64,000 nt of DNA. Origin: Aquabacter sediminis. Lineage in GTDB: Bacteria > Pseudomonadota > Alphaproteobacteria > Rhizobiales > Xanthobacteraceae. The notes under the pieces were generated by a model. It had not been told where the DNA came from. It saw only the letters and a program-made list of their open reading frames with translations, and made no database searches. Below are positions 46,518 through 56,444 of this stretch, piece after piece. Location of the stretch: assembly GCF_028863665.1 (NCBI RefSeq), contig NZ_JARBFX010000003.1, positions 530,782-594,781 of the forward strand. The letters run 5' to 3'. The position numbers and the translations under genes are program-made. Numbering within the stretch: position 1 is the first letter of the stretch; the number at the start of each line of letters is the position of its first letter.

Positions 46518-48053
46518 TTACGGGTTCAGCTTCACCCCCGGCAGGCGCAGGCGATAGGCGAGCACCGTGGTGGCGTTGTCGATCTTGTCCGCATAGGGCT
46601 TGCCCTGCATCACGCCGTGACGGGTGAGGAAGTCGTTATCGTTGCCCACAAACAGGAAGAAGGTGTCGGGCGCCTGCTGGTCCAACGCCGGCACCAGCGC
46701 CATGGCTTCCCACTTCTCCGACAGGGTGTTCTCGTCCGGCGTCTCATTGCGGATGTTGAGGCCGAATTTACCCAGATCATCGGGATTGAGCAGGTTCACC
46801 AGCACGCTGGCCGTGGCGGGGCGGATGGAAGGGTCGAGCACGTTGCGCCCGTCCTGCGCCGGGGCGATGGGACGGGTGGTGGTCTCATAGTCGGTGCCGG
46901 CGAGGTTGGTGGCGCCGCTCACATCCACCAGCAGCACCACCTTGAACACTTCCGGCCCCGGCTTGGAGCCGAGCCCGTTGCCGTCGCGGGAGAGGATCAG
47001 GAACCGATGGTCATCGAGCGCCACCATTTCCGACTGGGCGGCGGTGCGGTCGATCTTGCCGTCGCCCTTGGAGGCAAAGACCGGCAAGGTGAGGGCATAG
47101 ACCGCCACCGGCGCCTTTGGCGTCGGGTCGGTCGAGATGTCGTAAACGAGAATGCGGGTATTGGCCCGGTTGGTCTGGTCCTTGGAGGCGGAGGAATCCT
47201 GCACCGTGGCGCTCTGGAGCACGGCCACCAGCTTGCGGCCATCCGGCGTCACCGCCAGCGCCTCCAGGCCCTGATTGTTGCGCCGGCCGGTGTCGGGCGC
47301 CTTGGTGGAATTGAAGTTGATCACGCCGCCGGTCATGGGCACCAGCGCCGGGCCGGGATCGATGGCGCCGGTCATCCGCCCGTCGGAACCGAACAGATAG
47401 ATGCCCGGCCCGTATTCGTCGCTCACATAGAAGCTGCCATCGGCCCGCATGGCCACGGCTTCCGCGTCCAGCGTGACCTTCCCCGCCCCCAGCGCGCCCG
47501 CCTTGGGCGCGGGCAAGGTGTGGCCGGCCTGGACGATGGTGCCATCGGCCGGGTCTGCCCCGGTGGTGGGCCGGCCCTCGAAATCCTTCAGCGCGATGCC
47601 CGCGCCCGTGGGCGTCAGGGTAAAGGCGCGGCCGGGCACGAAGGCGAGGTCGTAGGCAATGAGCCGGTTGGCATAATCGGCATATTCGCCCTCGTCCGGC
47701 GAATTGCGGCCCCGGTCCGGCAGCGAATAAAGGATCGCGCGATAGGTGTCGCCCTCCTTGCGCCAGGTGCCCGGCGCGATCGCCATGCCGGACATGGAGC
47801 CGAGCGTATCGCCCATGAAGTCCAAGGCATCGGCGGGCACGCGGGCCACCCCCACGAGCCCCAGATTCTGCAACGCCTGCCCCTCCGACATCACTGGCGG
47901 ATCGCCCGCGCCCTTTGCGATGAGGGGGGTGGGCACCTCGATCCGGGACGGCTGGATCTGGGACGCCTGCTGGGCCCACGCCGAGCCGGCGGACAGCACG
48001 TAAAGAGCGGTGCCGGTGGCGACCAGCATCCGGCGCAGGGGTGAGAGGGTCAT
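46518..48053 (-). CDS. Periplasmic esterase-like phytase-family protein
   Basis: A 511-residue exported protein: signal peptide to about residue 27 (SAGSAWAQ), then a beta-propeller-like domain of the 'esterase-like activity of phytase' family. Recognisable stretches are GSMSGMAIAPGTWRK, DAEAVAMRADGSFYVSDEYG and NNQGLEALAVTPDGR, the acidic metal-binding loops of the family, and WEAMALVP near the end. The true substrate is not known for most members. The ATG at 48053 gives the signal peptide directly. Convergent with the amidohydrolase gene, 6 bases apart. Confidence 0.85.
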   Translation of the reverse strand: MTLSPLRRMLVATGTALYVLSAGSAWAQQASQIQPSRIEVPTPLIAKGAGDPPVMSEGQALQNLGLVGVARVPADALDFMGDTLGSMSGMAIAPGTWRKEGDTYRAILYSLPDRGRNSPDEGEYADYANRLIAYDLAFVPGRAFTLTPTGAGIALKDFEGRPTTGADPADGTIVQAGHTLPAPKAGALGAGKVTLDAEAVAMRADGSFYVSDEYGPGIYLFGSDGRMTGAIDPGPALVPMTGGVINFNSTKAPDTGRRNNQGLEALAVTPDGRKLVAVLQSATVQDSSASKDQTNRANTRILVYDISTDPTPKAPVAVYALTLPVFASKGDGKIDRTAAQSEMVALDDHRFLILSRDGNGLGSKPGPEVFKVVLLVDVSGATNLAGTDYETTTRPIAPAQDGRNVLDPSIRPATASVLVNLLNPDDLGKFGLNIRNETPDENTLSEKWEAMALVPALDQQAPDTFFLFVGNDNDFLTRHGVMQGKPYADKIDNATTVLAYRLRLPGVKLNP

Positions 48054-48146
48054 GATCGTCCCGCAGCTCCATGGCCGCGCGCCAAGCGCAGGCTTAGCCA
48101 CTTTACACGCAAACAACGATGATGATGTGAAAGTGGGTCGCTGCGT

Positions 48147-48842
48147 TCAGCGCAGCCGCGCCGCTCCCGCGGGCGCGCGCATCAGCGTCGGTGAGAGGCG
48201 CTTGTGCAGGTGCACCATGAAGGCGGTGCCGAAGACCGGCGTGACCAGGTTGAGAATGGGCACCATGAGGAGCGGCGCCATGAGCAGGCCGGCCACGAAG
48301 ACCTTGGTGGCATTGGCCTGCCGCAGCGCCCGCGCCTCCTCCGGCGAGGCATAGCGCATGGCAGCCAGCTCGAAATATTCCCGGCTCAGCAGATAGGCGT
48401 TGGCCACGAAGAAGGCGATGATGTTCACCCCCGGCACCAGCAGCAGCAGCAAGGCGGCGAGGTTCACCGCCAGCACGAGGCCGAAGAAGCGCAGCGAATA
48501 GAAAACCGAGCGCGCCACGGGCTGGGGCGTGCCCACCGGCTCGCCGGGATAGCTGGTTTTCTCAACCGCCTCGGCCACGTCGTCGAGGAAGAGGCCGGCC
48601 ACCACGGCGGACACGGCCGGCACCATATAGAGCGCGCCCACCACGCTGCCGACGCCCACCAGGATGGCGATGGTGGTTTCAAGCCACGGATAAGGCAGCA
48701 CCACCATCTGCTCCAGGAGCAGGTTGAGGCCGATGGCCAGCACCGCCACCAGCCCCAGCGCCAGAAGCACCGACTTGACCAGGACGCCACGCAGCAGCGG
48801 CGAGAAGACTTGCCCGAAGGCGGTCAGGGCATCGGAAAGCAT
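48147..48842 (-). CDS. CysZ/EI24-like membrane protein
   Basis: A 231-residue membrane protein with four or five hydrophobic segments (about 24-45, 60-90, 125-155, 185-210) that matches the EI24/CysZ family, a member of which imports sulfate in enterobacteria. No sulfur-assimilation gene adjoins it, so the specific role is open. The ATG at 48842 gives the family-like start MLSDALTAFGQVFSP. Confidence 0.82.
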   Translation of the reverse strand: MLSDALTAFGQVFSPLLRGVLVKSVLLALGLVAVLAIGLNLLLEQMVVLPYPWLETTIAILVGVGSVVGALYMVPAVSAVVAGLFLDDVAEAVEKTSYPGEPVGTPQPVARSVFYSLRFFGLVLAVNLAALLLLLVPGVNIIAFFVANAYLLSREYFELAAMRYASPEEARALRQANATKVFVAGLLMAPLLMVPILNLVTPVFGTAFMVHLHKRLSPTLMRAPAGAARLR

Positions 48843-48981
48843 GGGACCACTGTCACTCCGGGCAGGTCCGCCGCGTGGCGGGGCGGCATGACAGATGGGA
48901 ATGCCGCCCCGCCACCTCAAGGGCGAAGGAAAGGTCAAGCATCAGCGGCCACGGCGGACAGGTGCCCGCACGCCCGATGGC

Positions 48982-49530
48982 TCAGGCCCGCACCCGCTCC
49001 ACATAGGCCTTGAAGGCCTTGAGCTGACTGGCGATGAAGTCGCGGGTGCCCTCGTCGGTGAGGGTGCCGCTCTCGTCGATCTTCTTCTGCGCCTGGCCGA
49101 CCATCACCTCGGGCACGTTCATCACGAACGCATCCAGGAAGACCATGATCTGGCGCAGGTGATACTGCGCCCGCGCCCCGCCGAGCACGCCCATGGAGGC
49201 GGACTGGATGAGCACCGGCTTGCCCTTCAGCGGGGCATCGGGAAGGCGGGAGACCCAGTCGATGGCGTTCTTCAGGCCGCCGGGCACGGAATAGTTATAT
49301 TCCGGCGTCACGATGATGACGCCGTCCGCCCCCTTCAAGGTGGCGCCGAGGCCGGTGACTTCCGCCGGAAAGCCCTGGGCCTGGATGTCGGCATCATAGA
49401 TGGGCAGCTCGGCGACGGAGGGCAGGAGCTCCACCGTGACGCCTTCGGGCGCCAGCCCCTGGAGCGCGCGTGCGATGGCGGCATTGTAGGACCCCTTGCG
49501 GACACTGCCCACCCAGACGACCCATTTCAT
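48982..49530 (-). CDS. NADPH-dependent FMN reductase
   Basis: A 182-residue flavodoxin-fold enzyme of the ArsH/ChrR/azoreductase group. GSVRKGSYNAAIARAL (about 8-23) is the phosphate-binding loop and TPEYNYSVPGGLKNAIDW the flavin-binding signature. AAGGAG precedes the ATG at 49530. Likely reduces flavin or quinones; transcribed alone. Confidence 0.92.
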   Translation of the reverse strand: MKWVVWVGSVRKGSYNAAIARALQGLAPEGVTVELLPSVAELPIYDADIQAQGFPAEVTGLGATLKGADGVIIVTPEYNYSVPGGLKNAIDWVSRLPDAPLKGKPVLIQSASMGVLGGARAQYHLRQIMVFLDAFVMNVPEVMVGQAQKKIDESGTLTDEGTRDFIASQLKAFKAYVERVRA

Positions 49531-49641
49531 GGCTTTGCTCCTTCTCGCCGTTTCCGCGGTCACGAGGCCCCGCCCCGCGCGCCGCGTTCGAACCATAACG
49601 GGCAAAGCTCGCGCTTGGTTTCAAAATCGACCGGAAATGAA

Positions 49642-49673
49642 GACGGGCCGGCCCTCGAAGGCGCCGGCCCGTC
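49642..49673 (-). terminator. Terminator-like hairpin after the universal stress protein gene
   Basis: 11-bp perfect stem GACGGGCCGGC / GCCGGCCCGTC, 10-base loop, 19 bases past the stop; followed on the minus strand by TTCATTT. Confidence 0.55.
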
Positions 49674-49692
49674 CACTGAAAATCGATGCGCC

Positions 49693-50529
49693 TCAGTGCG
49701 AGAAGAACAAGGGCAGCTTGCTGTCCTTCAGCAGCGCCTGGGTCACGCCGCCCAGGAGCCATTCGCGCAGCAGCGAATGGTTGAAGGCGCCGAGCACCAT
49801 GAGGTCTGCTCGGAACAGCGACGCCTCGGCCTGCAATTGGGTCGCCACATCGCCGTCCGTGGGCACCGCATTGACCGAGACATTGACGCCATGGCGCGCC
49901 AGATGCGGGGCAAGCTCTGCGCCCGGCACTGCATTCTTCAGCGCCTTCTGCGGCGCGATGGAGAGGATCTCCACCGCCTCGGCGGCGCGCAGCAGCGGCA
50001 GGGCATCGTTGACCGCGCGCACGGCCGGCGTGCTGCCGTCCCAGGCGATGACGATGCGCTTGGCCGAGAAGGTGTCACAGCCCACCGGCACCACGATGAG
50101 CGGACGGCCGCTGTCGAACAGCACCTGCTCGATCAGGCCGCGGTCGATGTCGATGGTGGCCTCTTCCGCGTCGATGATGGCGAGGTCATGGACCCGCGCC
50201 TGCCGGACGAAGGCGGCCAGCAGGTCCGGATAGGACAATTGCGGGGATTCCACCGTGCATCCGACGCCGGCCGCCACGGCTTCGCCCCGCGCCCGCTCGG
50301 CCACCGCCTCCGCCAAGGTGCCGATGCGCCGGTTTTCGGCGTTGATCAGCGAGGCGGCCATGTTGCTGACCATGGCATGGGTCAACACCATCTTGATGGC
50401 CGCCGCCTGCACGGTGATGTGCGCCTGGGCCTGCGAGGCCAGCGACATGCCATATGCGAGCGCCGAGGAGGGCTCCTCGCGGCCTTCTTCCGTCAACCCG
50501 ACAAGCACGCTCTTGATGTTCTGGATCAC
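49693..50529 (-). CDS. Universal stress protein, tandem-domain
   Basis: A 278-residue protein with two UspA-like folds (about 1-145 and 150-278). The second has IVIAWDGSTPAVRAVNDALP and ends in LGAFNHSLLREWLLGGVT, close to the G-x2-G-x9-G ATP-binding loop; in the first this loop is poorly conserved. The GTG at 50529 follows GGGAGG by 8 bases. A TTGA-N6-TCAA site lies about 150 bases upstream, consistent with Fnr/FixK control under low oxygen, as for many rhizobial Usp genes. Confidence 0.88.
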   Translation of the reverse strand: MIQNIKSVLVGLTEEGREEPSSALAYGMSLASQAQAHITVQAAAIKMVLTHAMVSNMAASLINAENRRIGTLAEAVAERARGEAVAAGVGCTVESPQLSYPDLLAAFVRQARVHDLAIIDAEEATIDIDRGLIEQVLFDSGRPLIVVPVGCDTFSAKRIVIAWDGSTPAVRAVNDALPLLRAAEAVEILSIAPQKALKNAVPGAELAPHLARHGVNVSVNAVPTDGDVATQLQAEASLFRADLMVLGAFNHSLLREWLLGGVTQALLKDSKLPLFFSH

Positions 50530-51114
50530 CGTTCGATCCTCCCTTGGAGCACGCGCCCCACCTGTTGCCATGCGGTCCGGCGGCCGCGCTCACGCCTCTT
50601 GCGGCTCCAGCGGCAGGGCCTGCCCTGCCCGCCTCGAACCGTCTCGACTTTTGTCGCATACGGCGCCCGCTTCACCTTGAGGCAGGTCAAGGAGGGCAGG
50701 AAAGCGCACGCAGCGCGAAGATGAAGCGATAACTTCCCTTACGTCACATCAAGCACAATGGACGAGACCCGCCTGCGGTTCCGCCCCAAGTCGCCCCGCG
50801 CCGGCCCCGGGACCAGGGCCGCAGAAAAAGAGAATAGGCAAGAAAATACACCCGCAAGGCGAGCCGACCAACCCCCGCTGGCAATTTCTCGTCGGTTGCG
50901 TCCGCGACAGGCAGCCGGCACCATGGCGACGGGATGGATTGGCGGCCGAGGGGCACGCAATCCGGGCACGCAATTCGGGCATCGTCGCCGCGGCCAGGGG
51001 TGGCCGCCGGCACTGGCGCAACCGGGGGACCCCACCTCGAACGGGCGAGGCCCGGACGCGGCTGTCCCGGAGCGGCGCGATGCAAGGCTCGACGCAGGCG
51101 GGGGATGGGACGGG
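50530..51114. other. Intergenic region between the stress protein and marC
   Basis: 585 bases. Apart from the Fnr/FixK-like box at 50677-50690 nothing is recognisable. The marC frame stays open for 119 codons upstream, but that part is Arg/Pro/Gly-rich, has no family match and no ribosome-binding site, and is not annotated. Confidence 0.5.
50677..50690. promoter_or_regulatory. Fnr/FixK-type box upstream of the stress protein gene
   Basis: TTGAGGCAGGTCAA matches TTGA-N6-TCAA, the half-sites bound by Crp/Fnr-type oxygen regulators. Centred about 154 bases before the GTG start on the minus strand. Confidence 0.55.
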
Positions 51115-51750
51115 ATGTCGGATGATCTCAATCTGCTGGTAACGCAGTTCGTGACGCTTTGGGCGGTGCTGGAGCCCATCAGCCATCTATCCATCTTCAT
51201 GGCCGTCACGTCGGAATTGTCGGACAAGGGGCGGCGGCGGGCCGCGGTGCTGGCCACCTTCTTCGCCTTCCTCATCCTGGTCTTCTTCATCGTCGTGGGA
51301 CAGGCGCTGCTGGAGGCCATGGGCATCTCCATCCTGTCCTTCCAGGTGGCCGGCGGGCTGATCCTGTTCGTCTATGCCATGACCATGATCTTCACCGAGA
51401 TGGGCAAGCCCCAAGCGCTGGAGATCGACGAGGACAAGCATTTGGCCGCCATGGCGGTCTATCCGCTGGCGACGCCGGTCATTGCCGGGCCGGGCGCCAT
51501 TCTCTCGGTGATGATCCTGGCCAATAACAGCCGGCATTCCATCCATGACCAGGTCATCACCATCGCCGTGGTGGCCGCCCTCATGGTCATCATGCTGGTG
51601 CTGTTCTTCCTGGCCAAATACCTGCTGATGGTGATCCGCCAGTCCGGCGCCAACCTGATCCGGCGCATCATGGGCATCATCCTGGCGGCGCTGGCGGTGG
51701 ACATTGTCCTCACCTCGCTCGCCAAGTGGCTGAACCTGCCGCCCATCTGA
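51115..51750 (+). CDS. MarC-family integral membrane protein
   Basis: A 211-residue membrane protein with six helices and the MarC features FVTLWAVLEPISHLSIF (about 11-27), then YPLATPVIAGPGAILSVMIL and NLIRRIMGIILAALAVDIV. Function of the family is not settled. The ATG at 51115 is chosen from the family start; the preceding GGGACGG could serve as a weak ribosome-binding site. Confidence 0.88.
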   Translation: MSDDLNLLVTQFVTLWAVLEPISHLSIFMAVTSELSDKGRRRAAVLATFFAFLILVFFIVVGQALLEAMGISILSFQVAGGLILFVYAMTMIFTEMGKPQALEIDEDKHLAAMAVYPLATPVIAGPGAILSVMILANNSRHSIHDQVITIAVVAALMVIMLVLFFLAKYLLMVIRQSGANLIRRIMGIILAALAVDIVLTSLAKWLNLPPI

Positions 51751-51756
51751 AGACGA

Positions 51757-51781
51757 CCGCGCCCGGCACCACCGGGCGCGG
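51757..51781. terminator. Bidirectional terminator candidate between marC and the sulfite oxidase-like gene
   Basis: 10-bp perfect stem CCGCGCCCGG / CCGGGCGCGG with a 5-base loop in the 36-base gap between convergent stops. Confidence 0.5.
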
Positions 51782-51786
51782 GAGCC

Positions 51787-52461
51787 TTATTCGGAATAGC
51801 GCTGCTCGGTCCAGGGATCGCCGCGCTCGTGATAGCCGCGCTCCTCCCAGAAGCCGAGCTTGTCGGCGGGCAGGAATTCGATGCGCTTCAGCCACTTGGC
51901 GCTCTTCCAGAAATAGAGGTGCGGCACCACGAGGCGCACCGGGCCGCCATGGGCGCGGGTGAGCGGCTCGCCTTCCCAGCTATGGACGAGCATGGCATCG
52001 GACGCTGCGAAGTCTTCCAGCGGCAAGTTGGTGGTGTAGCCGTCATAGGAAGAGAGCAGCACGAAATGGGCCTCGGGGCGCGGGCGCACCAGGTCCATCA
52101 GGTCGCGCGTGCGCACCCCTTCCCAGCGATTGTCGTAACGCGACCAGGTTGTGACGCAGTGGATGTCGGTGACTTCGGTGGACTGGGGCGCGGCCTTGAA
52201 GGCGTCGAGGTCCCAGTGGATGGGGCTCTCCACCAGCCCGTCCACGTCGAGGCGCCAGCGATTGGGCGGCAGCATGGGCTGGAGGCCGAGGTCCAGCACC
52301 GGCCAGTCCTTCACCAGATGCTGGCCCGGCGGCAGGCGGTCGGAGTCGGGGCGCGCCACGCGACCGGTGAGGAACTTGCCCTCCTCGGCCCAGCGCTCCT
52401 TGGTGCGGGTCAGCTTCGTGGGGAGGGCCGATGGGGCGCTCCCCTCTGTCTCATCGCTCAT
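51787..52461 (-). CDS. Sulfite oxidase-like molybdopterin enzyme
   Basis: A 224-residue protein of the oxidoreductase molybdopterin-binding fold. The Mo-ligating Cys is in TDIHCVTTWSRYDNRWEG (about residue 100); HGGPVRLVVPHLYFWKSAKW is the cofactor-binding signature shared with MsrP and SorA. There is no signal peptide, no haem site and no dimerisation domain, so it is a short cytoplasmic member of unknown substrate. GGAGGGG precedes the ATG. Confidence 0.88.
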   Translation of the reverse strand: MSDETEGSAPSALPTKLTRTKERWAEEGKFLTGRVARPDSDRLPPGQHLVKDWPVLDLGLQPMLPPNRWRLDVDGLVESPIHWDLDAFKAAPQSTEVTDIHCVTTWSRYDNRWEGVRTRDLMDLVRPRPEAHFVLLSSYDGYTTNLPLEDFAASDAMLVHSWEGEPLTRAHGGPVRLVVPHLYFWKSAKWLKRIEFLPADKLGFWEERGYHERGDPWTEQRYSE

Positions 52462-52482
52462 CTGCCCCTCCTTCGCATGCGA

Positions 52483-53490
52483 TTAGGCGGGCACGGGCGC
52501 TCCGGCTAAATCCGCATGGACCTCGGCGAGGATCTCATAGGATCGCTTGCGTGCCGAGGGGTCGAACATCGCGGAGGCCACCATCAGCTCATCCGCCGCC
52601 GTGCGTTCAAGAAAAGCCGCCAATTGCGCGCGCACCGTCTCCCGCGAGCCGACGAAGGAACAGGCCAGCATGGACGAGGCCTGCACCTTCTCCATGGGGC
52701 TCCAATAGGTGTCGATGTCGTCGATGGGCGGCGGCAGCAGGCCGCGCGTGCCCCGGAACATGTTGGTGAAGGCCTGCTGGGCGGAGGTGAAGAGGCGGCG
52801 GGCTTCTGCATCGGTATCGGCGGCGATCACGTTGCAGCCCACCATGGCATAGGGCCGGTCCAACTGGGCGGAGGGCTCGAACCGCTCGCGATAGACGGAG
52901 AGCGCCTGCATCAGGGCGTCCGGGGCGAAATGGGAAGCAAAGGCATAAGGCAAGCCGAGCATGCCGGCGAGCTGCGCGCCGAACAGGCTGGAGCCCAGGA
53001 TCCAGAGCGGCACATGGGTGCCCATCCCCGGCACGGCGCGGATCTTCTGGCCCTCCTGCACGTCGCCGAGCAGAGCCTGCAATTCCAGCACGTCCTGGGG
53101 GAAGGTGTCGGAGGCGGCGGGATCGCGTCGCAGCGCCCGCAAGGTGCGCTGGTCGGTGCCCGGTGCGCGGCCAAGGCCGAGATCGATGCGGCCGGGGAAG
53201 AGGGTGGCGAGCGTGCCGAACTGCTCGGCGATCACCAGCGGCGAATGGTTCGGCAGCATGATGCCGCCCGCGCCCACGCGGATGGTGCTCGTGCCGGCCG
53301 CCACATGGCCGATCACGACAGAGGTCGCCGCCGAGGCGATGCCCACCATGTTGTGATGCTCGGCCAGCCAGAAGCGCTTATAGCCGAGCGCCTCCACGTG
53401 TCGGGCAAGGTCGCGCGAATTGCGCAGGGCGTCGGCCGGCGTGCCGCCTTGGGGCACATGGGCGAGGTCGAGGACGGAAAAGGGGGGCAT
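52483..53490 (-). CDS. LLM-class flavin-dependent oxidoreductase
   Basis: A 335-residue luciferase-like monooxygenase: [20 protein letters not shown], then [20 protein letters not shown] and [19 protein letters not shown] with [13 protein letters not shown], the pattern of the MsnO8/YhbW-type group. An ATG at 53490 with AGGAGAG 7 bases upstream is preferred to one 7 codons further out. It is the gene after fixX on the same strand, but a terminator lies between, so it is probably not part of the fix operon. Confidence 0.88.
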   Translation of the reverse strand: MPPFSVLDLAHVPQGGTPADALRNSRDLARHVEALGYKRFWLAEHHNMVGIASAATSVVIGHVAAGTSTIRVGAGGIMLPNHSPLVIAEQFGTLATLFPGRIDLGLGRAPGTDQRTLRALRRDPAASDTFPQDVLELQALLGDVQEGQKIRAVPGMGTHVPLWILGSSLFGAQLAGMLGLPYAFASHFAPDALMQALSVYRERFEPSAQLDRPYAMVGCNVIAADTDAEARRLFTSAQQAFTNMFRGTRGLLPPPIDDIDTYWSPMEKVQASSMLACSFVGSRETVRAQLAAFLERTAADELMVASAMFDPSARKRSYEILAEVHADLAGAPVPA

Positions 53491-53586
53491 CGGTTCACTC
53501 TCCTGCGCCATCGCCGGCAGCTTGCGCCCCCGCCGGCCCGCAAGAGATTGGGTCTTCCCGGCCCTCCCGCAAGGGCGCGATTGAAA

Positions 53587-53616
53587 GCGGCCCGTCCGGC
53601 GCACCGGACAGGCCGC
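53587..53616 (-). terminator. Terminator of the fixABCX operon
   Basis: 13-bp stem with one mismatch (GCGGCCCGTCCGG / CCGGACAGGCCGC), loop CGCA, followed on the minus strand by TTTCAAT; 59 bases past the fixX stop. Confidence 0.6.
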
Positions 53617-53674
53617 CCTCCCCCACCCTTTCCGTCCAGCGGCCAGCCGCCGCCGGGGAAATACGAAGAGGCGC

Positions 53675-53959
53675 TCAGCCGAACTTGAACAGCACCCCGA
53701 ACCCGCCGCGCGGATAATTCCACTCGATCTCGCCGGAGGGCTCGCACAGCACCCGGCAGGTGCCGCATTCGAAGCAGCCGTCGGGCACCACTTCCACCTG
53801 GCCGGAATCGGTGGTGGCATAGCAGCCTGCCGGGCACAGGCGCGTCATGGCGAGCAGGTTCGCCGAGGGCGTCTCATGGGGCAGGATCTTGATGTGGGGG
53901 CGGCCCACATCCACGAGATACCGGTTCTGGAACAGCTTTTCCTCAACCCGTGCGGTCAT
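53675..53959 (-). CDS. fixX: Ferredoxin-like protein FixX
   Basis: A 94-residue ferredoxin-like subunit that docks on FixC and passes electrons to the quinone branch of the FixABCX bifurcating complex. Cluster Cys residues: CPAGCYATT (about 42-46) and [13 protein letters not shown] (about 63-74). Length and start match the family. Last gene of fixA-B-C-X. Confidence 0.97.
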   Translation of the reverse strand: MTARVEEKLFQNRYLVDVGRPHIKILPHETPSANLLAMTRLCPAGCYATTDSGQVEVVPDGCFECGTCRVLCEPSGEIEWNYPRGGFGVLFKFG

Positions 53960-53998
53960 GGCGACCTCCTGTGGCGGGACGTGATGGAATGGGAGTGA

Positions 53999-55306
53999 TC
54001 AGCGCCAGGCGCGGGCGAGCCGGAAGGCATCGCCGATGAGGCCCGGCCAGGACCGGCGCTTGACGAAGGAGCGGACGGTGGCCTTCTCCTTCTCCACCTT
54101 GGGCGTGCCGTCCACCCGCAGGAAATTCTGCGCGGCCTTCGACATGAGCTCGGGATAGGTGAGGAAGAAATTGCGCGACTGGGTGTGCAGCAGCGCCGGC
54201 ATGTCCTTGTATTTCTTCAGGTCCTTCATGACGAAGGATTCCTCGACCATCTTCTTGTAGAGGGCGAGGTTGGCCTTGTTGAGCGGCTCCTTGCGGCTCT
54301 TCAGGTGGAAGATGGCCTCGGCCGCCAGCCGACCCGTGGTCATGGCGAGGTTGGAGCCCTCGCGGTGGATGGCATTGTTGAACTGGGCGGCATCGCCCAC
54401 CACCAGCCAGCCATCGCCGTACAGCTGCGGGATCGCCTTGTAGCCACCCTCGGGGATGAGATGGGCGGCATATTCCTTCACTTCCGCGTCCGCCAGCAGC
54501 GGGGCGATGGAGGGATGGGACTTGAAGGCTTCGAGCAGCCCATAGGGCGTCTCCTGCCCGTCGCGGAAATCGGAGACGAGGCAGCCGAGGCCCACCGATA
54601 GGCATTCCTTGTTGGTGTAGAGGAAGGCCATGCCCGTCATGCCCTTGGAGATGGTGCCGGCGGCCTCGATGACCACGCCCTCATTCTCCTTCAGGTTGAA
54701 GCGGGCGCCGATGGCCTCCGCCGACATGAAGTGCATTTCCTTCACGGCGAGCGCCACATGCTCGGGCTTTGGCACCGGGCGCAGACCGGCGCGGGAGCCC
54801 AGCAGGCCGTTCACCCCTTCCGCCAGCACCACCACGTCGCCATGGACGATGCCGCCGGCCCGGTCGGTGCGCACGCCGATGACCTTGCCATAGGCGTCGT
54901 GGATGAGTTCCGTGGCGGTGGTCTCGCACAGCACGGTGACGCCGGCCTCCTTCACCTTGGAGGAGAACCACTTGTCGAACTGGGCGCGGATGATGGTGTA
55001 GCGGTTGGGCTTGTCCTCGTTGAAGTCGTCGGAGCGGTAGTGCATGCCGACGTGCGAGGTGTCGTCCATCATCCAGAAGCGCTGCTCCACGATGTGGCGC
55101 TCCAGGGGGGCGTCCTCGCGGAAGTCGGGGACGAGCTTCTCCAGCATGTCCGCATAGAGGATGGCGCCCTGCACATTCTTGGAGCCGGAATATTCGCCGC
55201 GCTCCAGTTGCAGCACCTTCAGGCCGCGCTGGGCCAGAGTGAGCGCGCAGGCATTGCCGGACATGCCGGCCCCGACGACAATGGCGTCGAACTTCTCATC
55301 GATCAT
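53999..55306 (-). CDS. fixC: Electron-transfer flavoprotein-quinone oxidoreductase FixC
   Basis: A 435-residue flavoprotein: an N-terminal FAD-binding [19 protein letters not shown] (about 11-29), GDAAQFNN near the ribityl-binding site, and the GG2-like domain of the family. In the complex it takes one electron from FixAB FAD and reduces quinone, allowing the other electron to reduce ferredoxin or flavodoxin for nitrogenase. Begins 11 bases after fixB. Confidence 0.96.
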   Translation of the reverse strand: MIDEKFDAIVVGAGMSGNACALTLAQRGLKVLQLERGEYSGSKNVQGAILYADMLEKLVPDFREDAPLERHIVEQRFWMMDDTSHVGMHYRSDDFNEDKPNRYTIIRAQFDKWFSSKVKEAGVTVLCETTATELIHDAYGKVIGVRTDRAGGIVHGDVVVLAEGVNGLLGSRAGLRPVPKPEHVALAVKEMHFMSAEAIGARFNLKENEGVVIEAAGTISKGMTGMAFLYTNKECLSVGLGCLVSDFRDGQETPYGLLEAFKSHPSIAPLLADAEVKEYAAHLIPEGGYKAIPQLYGDGWLVVGDAAQFNNAIHREGSNLAMTTGRLAAEAIFHLKSRKEPLNKANLALYKKMVEESFVMKDLKKYKDMPALLHTQSRNFFLTYPELMSKAAQNFLRVDGTPKVEKEKATVRSFVKRRSWPGLIGDAFRLARAWR

Positions 55307-55317
55307 GATGGGCCTCC

Positions 55318-56430
55318 TCAGCCGGCCAGCCGGTCACGGGAATGGGGGGAAAGCCGCCGGCGGAAAGCCTCGGTGAGGGCCGGCAGCAGGCGGATGGCGT
55401 CGGTGACGATGCCCACATGGGCAAAGTCGAAGATGGGCGCGTTGGGATCGGTGTTGATGGCGACGATCATGTCCGCCCCCTCCACGCCCACGCGATGCTG
55501 GATGGCGCCGGAAATACCGGCGGCGATATAGAGCTTGGGCCGGATGGTCTTGCCGGTCTGGCCGATCTGGCGGTCGGAGGTGATCCAGCCCTTCTGGACC
55601 AGGGGCCGCGAGCCGCCGAACTCGGCGCCCAGCACGGCGGCCAGGTTCCGCACCAGTTGGAAATTCTCCGCCGATTGCAGCCCGAGCCCGCCGGCCACCA
55701 CCACGTCGGCATAAGCAAGATTCGCCTTGTTGGCGTCGCGGTCCGGCACGAAGGACAGGATCTTGGTGACGATGTCCTCTTCCGCCATGTCGAGCTTGTG
55801 TTCGACGATGCGGCCGACCGGCGCTTCCACCCGCTCGGGCATGGACATGACGCGCGGACGGATGGTGGCCATTTGCGGCCGGTAGTTCAGCGTATAGATG
55901 GTGCACAAAAGCGAGCCGCCGAAGGTGGGGCGGGTGGCGCCCAGCGACTTGTCGGCGTCCACGTCCAGTTCCGTGCAGTCGGCGGTCAGGCCGGTGAGCA
56001 GCGTGGTGGCCACCGAGCCGGCGAGATCGCGGCCCAGCGTGGTGGCGCCCAGCAGCAGAATTTCCGGCTTGTGGGTGTTGACGATGTCGGTGAGCGCCTT
56101 GGTGTAGGGCTCGTTGCGATAATGGGCGAGGATGGGATCCTCGCACAGATAGACGAGGTCCGCCCCATAGCAGAAGGCCTCGGCGGCGGCTTCCTTGGTG
56201 CCGCCATCGGGCGCGCCCACCACCACGCCGGCCAGTTCGCAGCCCAGCTTGTCGGCGAGCTTGCGGCCCTCGCCCATCAATTCCCAGGAGACGGGGTGCA
56301 CCTGCCCCCGCTCCAGCTCCACGAACACCCACACATGCTTGTAGGCCTTGAAGTGCTCGGGCAGTTCCTTCTTCATCCCGGCGCGTCCGCCGGCGGCGGG
56401 TTTGGCGGCAGGTTTTGCGGGCGTGGTCAT
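55318..56430 (-). CDS. fixB: Electron-transfer flavoprotein alpha subunit FixB
   Basis: A 370-residue ETF-alpha subunit. The C-terminal FAD domain shows [18 protein letters not shown], then [19 protein letters not shown], and ends with AISGAIQH-like [11 protein letters not shown] and [12 protein letters not shown] Lys/Pro/Ala-rich 18-residue N-terminal extension precedes the core. Pairs with FixA, whose gene ends 14 bases upstream. Confidence 0.96.
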   Translation of the reverse strand: MTTPAKPAAKPAAGGRAGMKKELPEHFKAYKHVWVFVELERGQVHPVSWELMGEGRKLADKLGCELAGVVVGAPDGGTKEAAAEAFCYGADLVYLCEDPILAHYRNEPYTKALTDIVNTHKPEILLLGATTLGRDLAGSVATTLLTGLTADCTELDVDADKSLGATRPTFGGSLLCTIYTLNYRPQMATIRPRVMSMPERVEAPVGRIVEHKLDMAEEDIVTKILSFVPDRDANKANLAYADVVVAGGLGLQSAENFQLVRNLAAVLGAEFGGSRPLVQKGWITSDRQIGQTGKTIRPKLYIAAGISGAIQHRVGVEGADMIVAINTDPNAPIFDFAHVGIVTDAIRLLPALTEAFRRRLSPHSRDRLAG

Positions 56431-56444
56431 GGGGCGTCTCCTGC

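Noticed and set aside
50758..51114. N-terminal extension of marC by 119 codons
   Set aside because: No similarity to MarC proteins, which begin near MSDDLNLL, and no ribosome-binding site.
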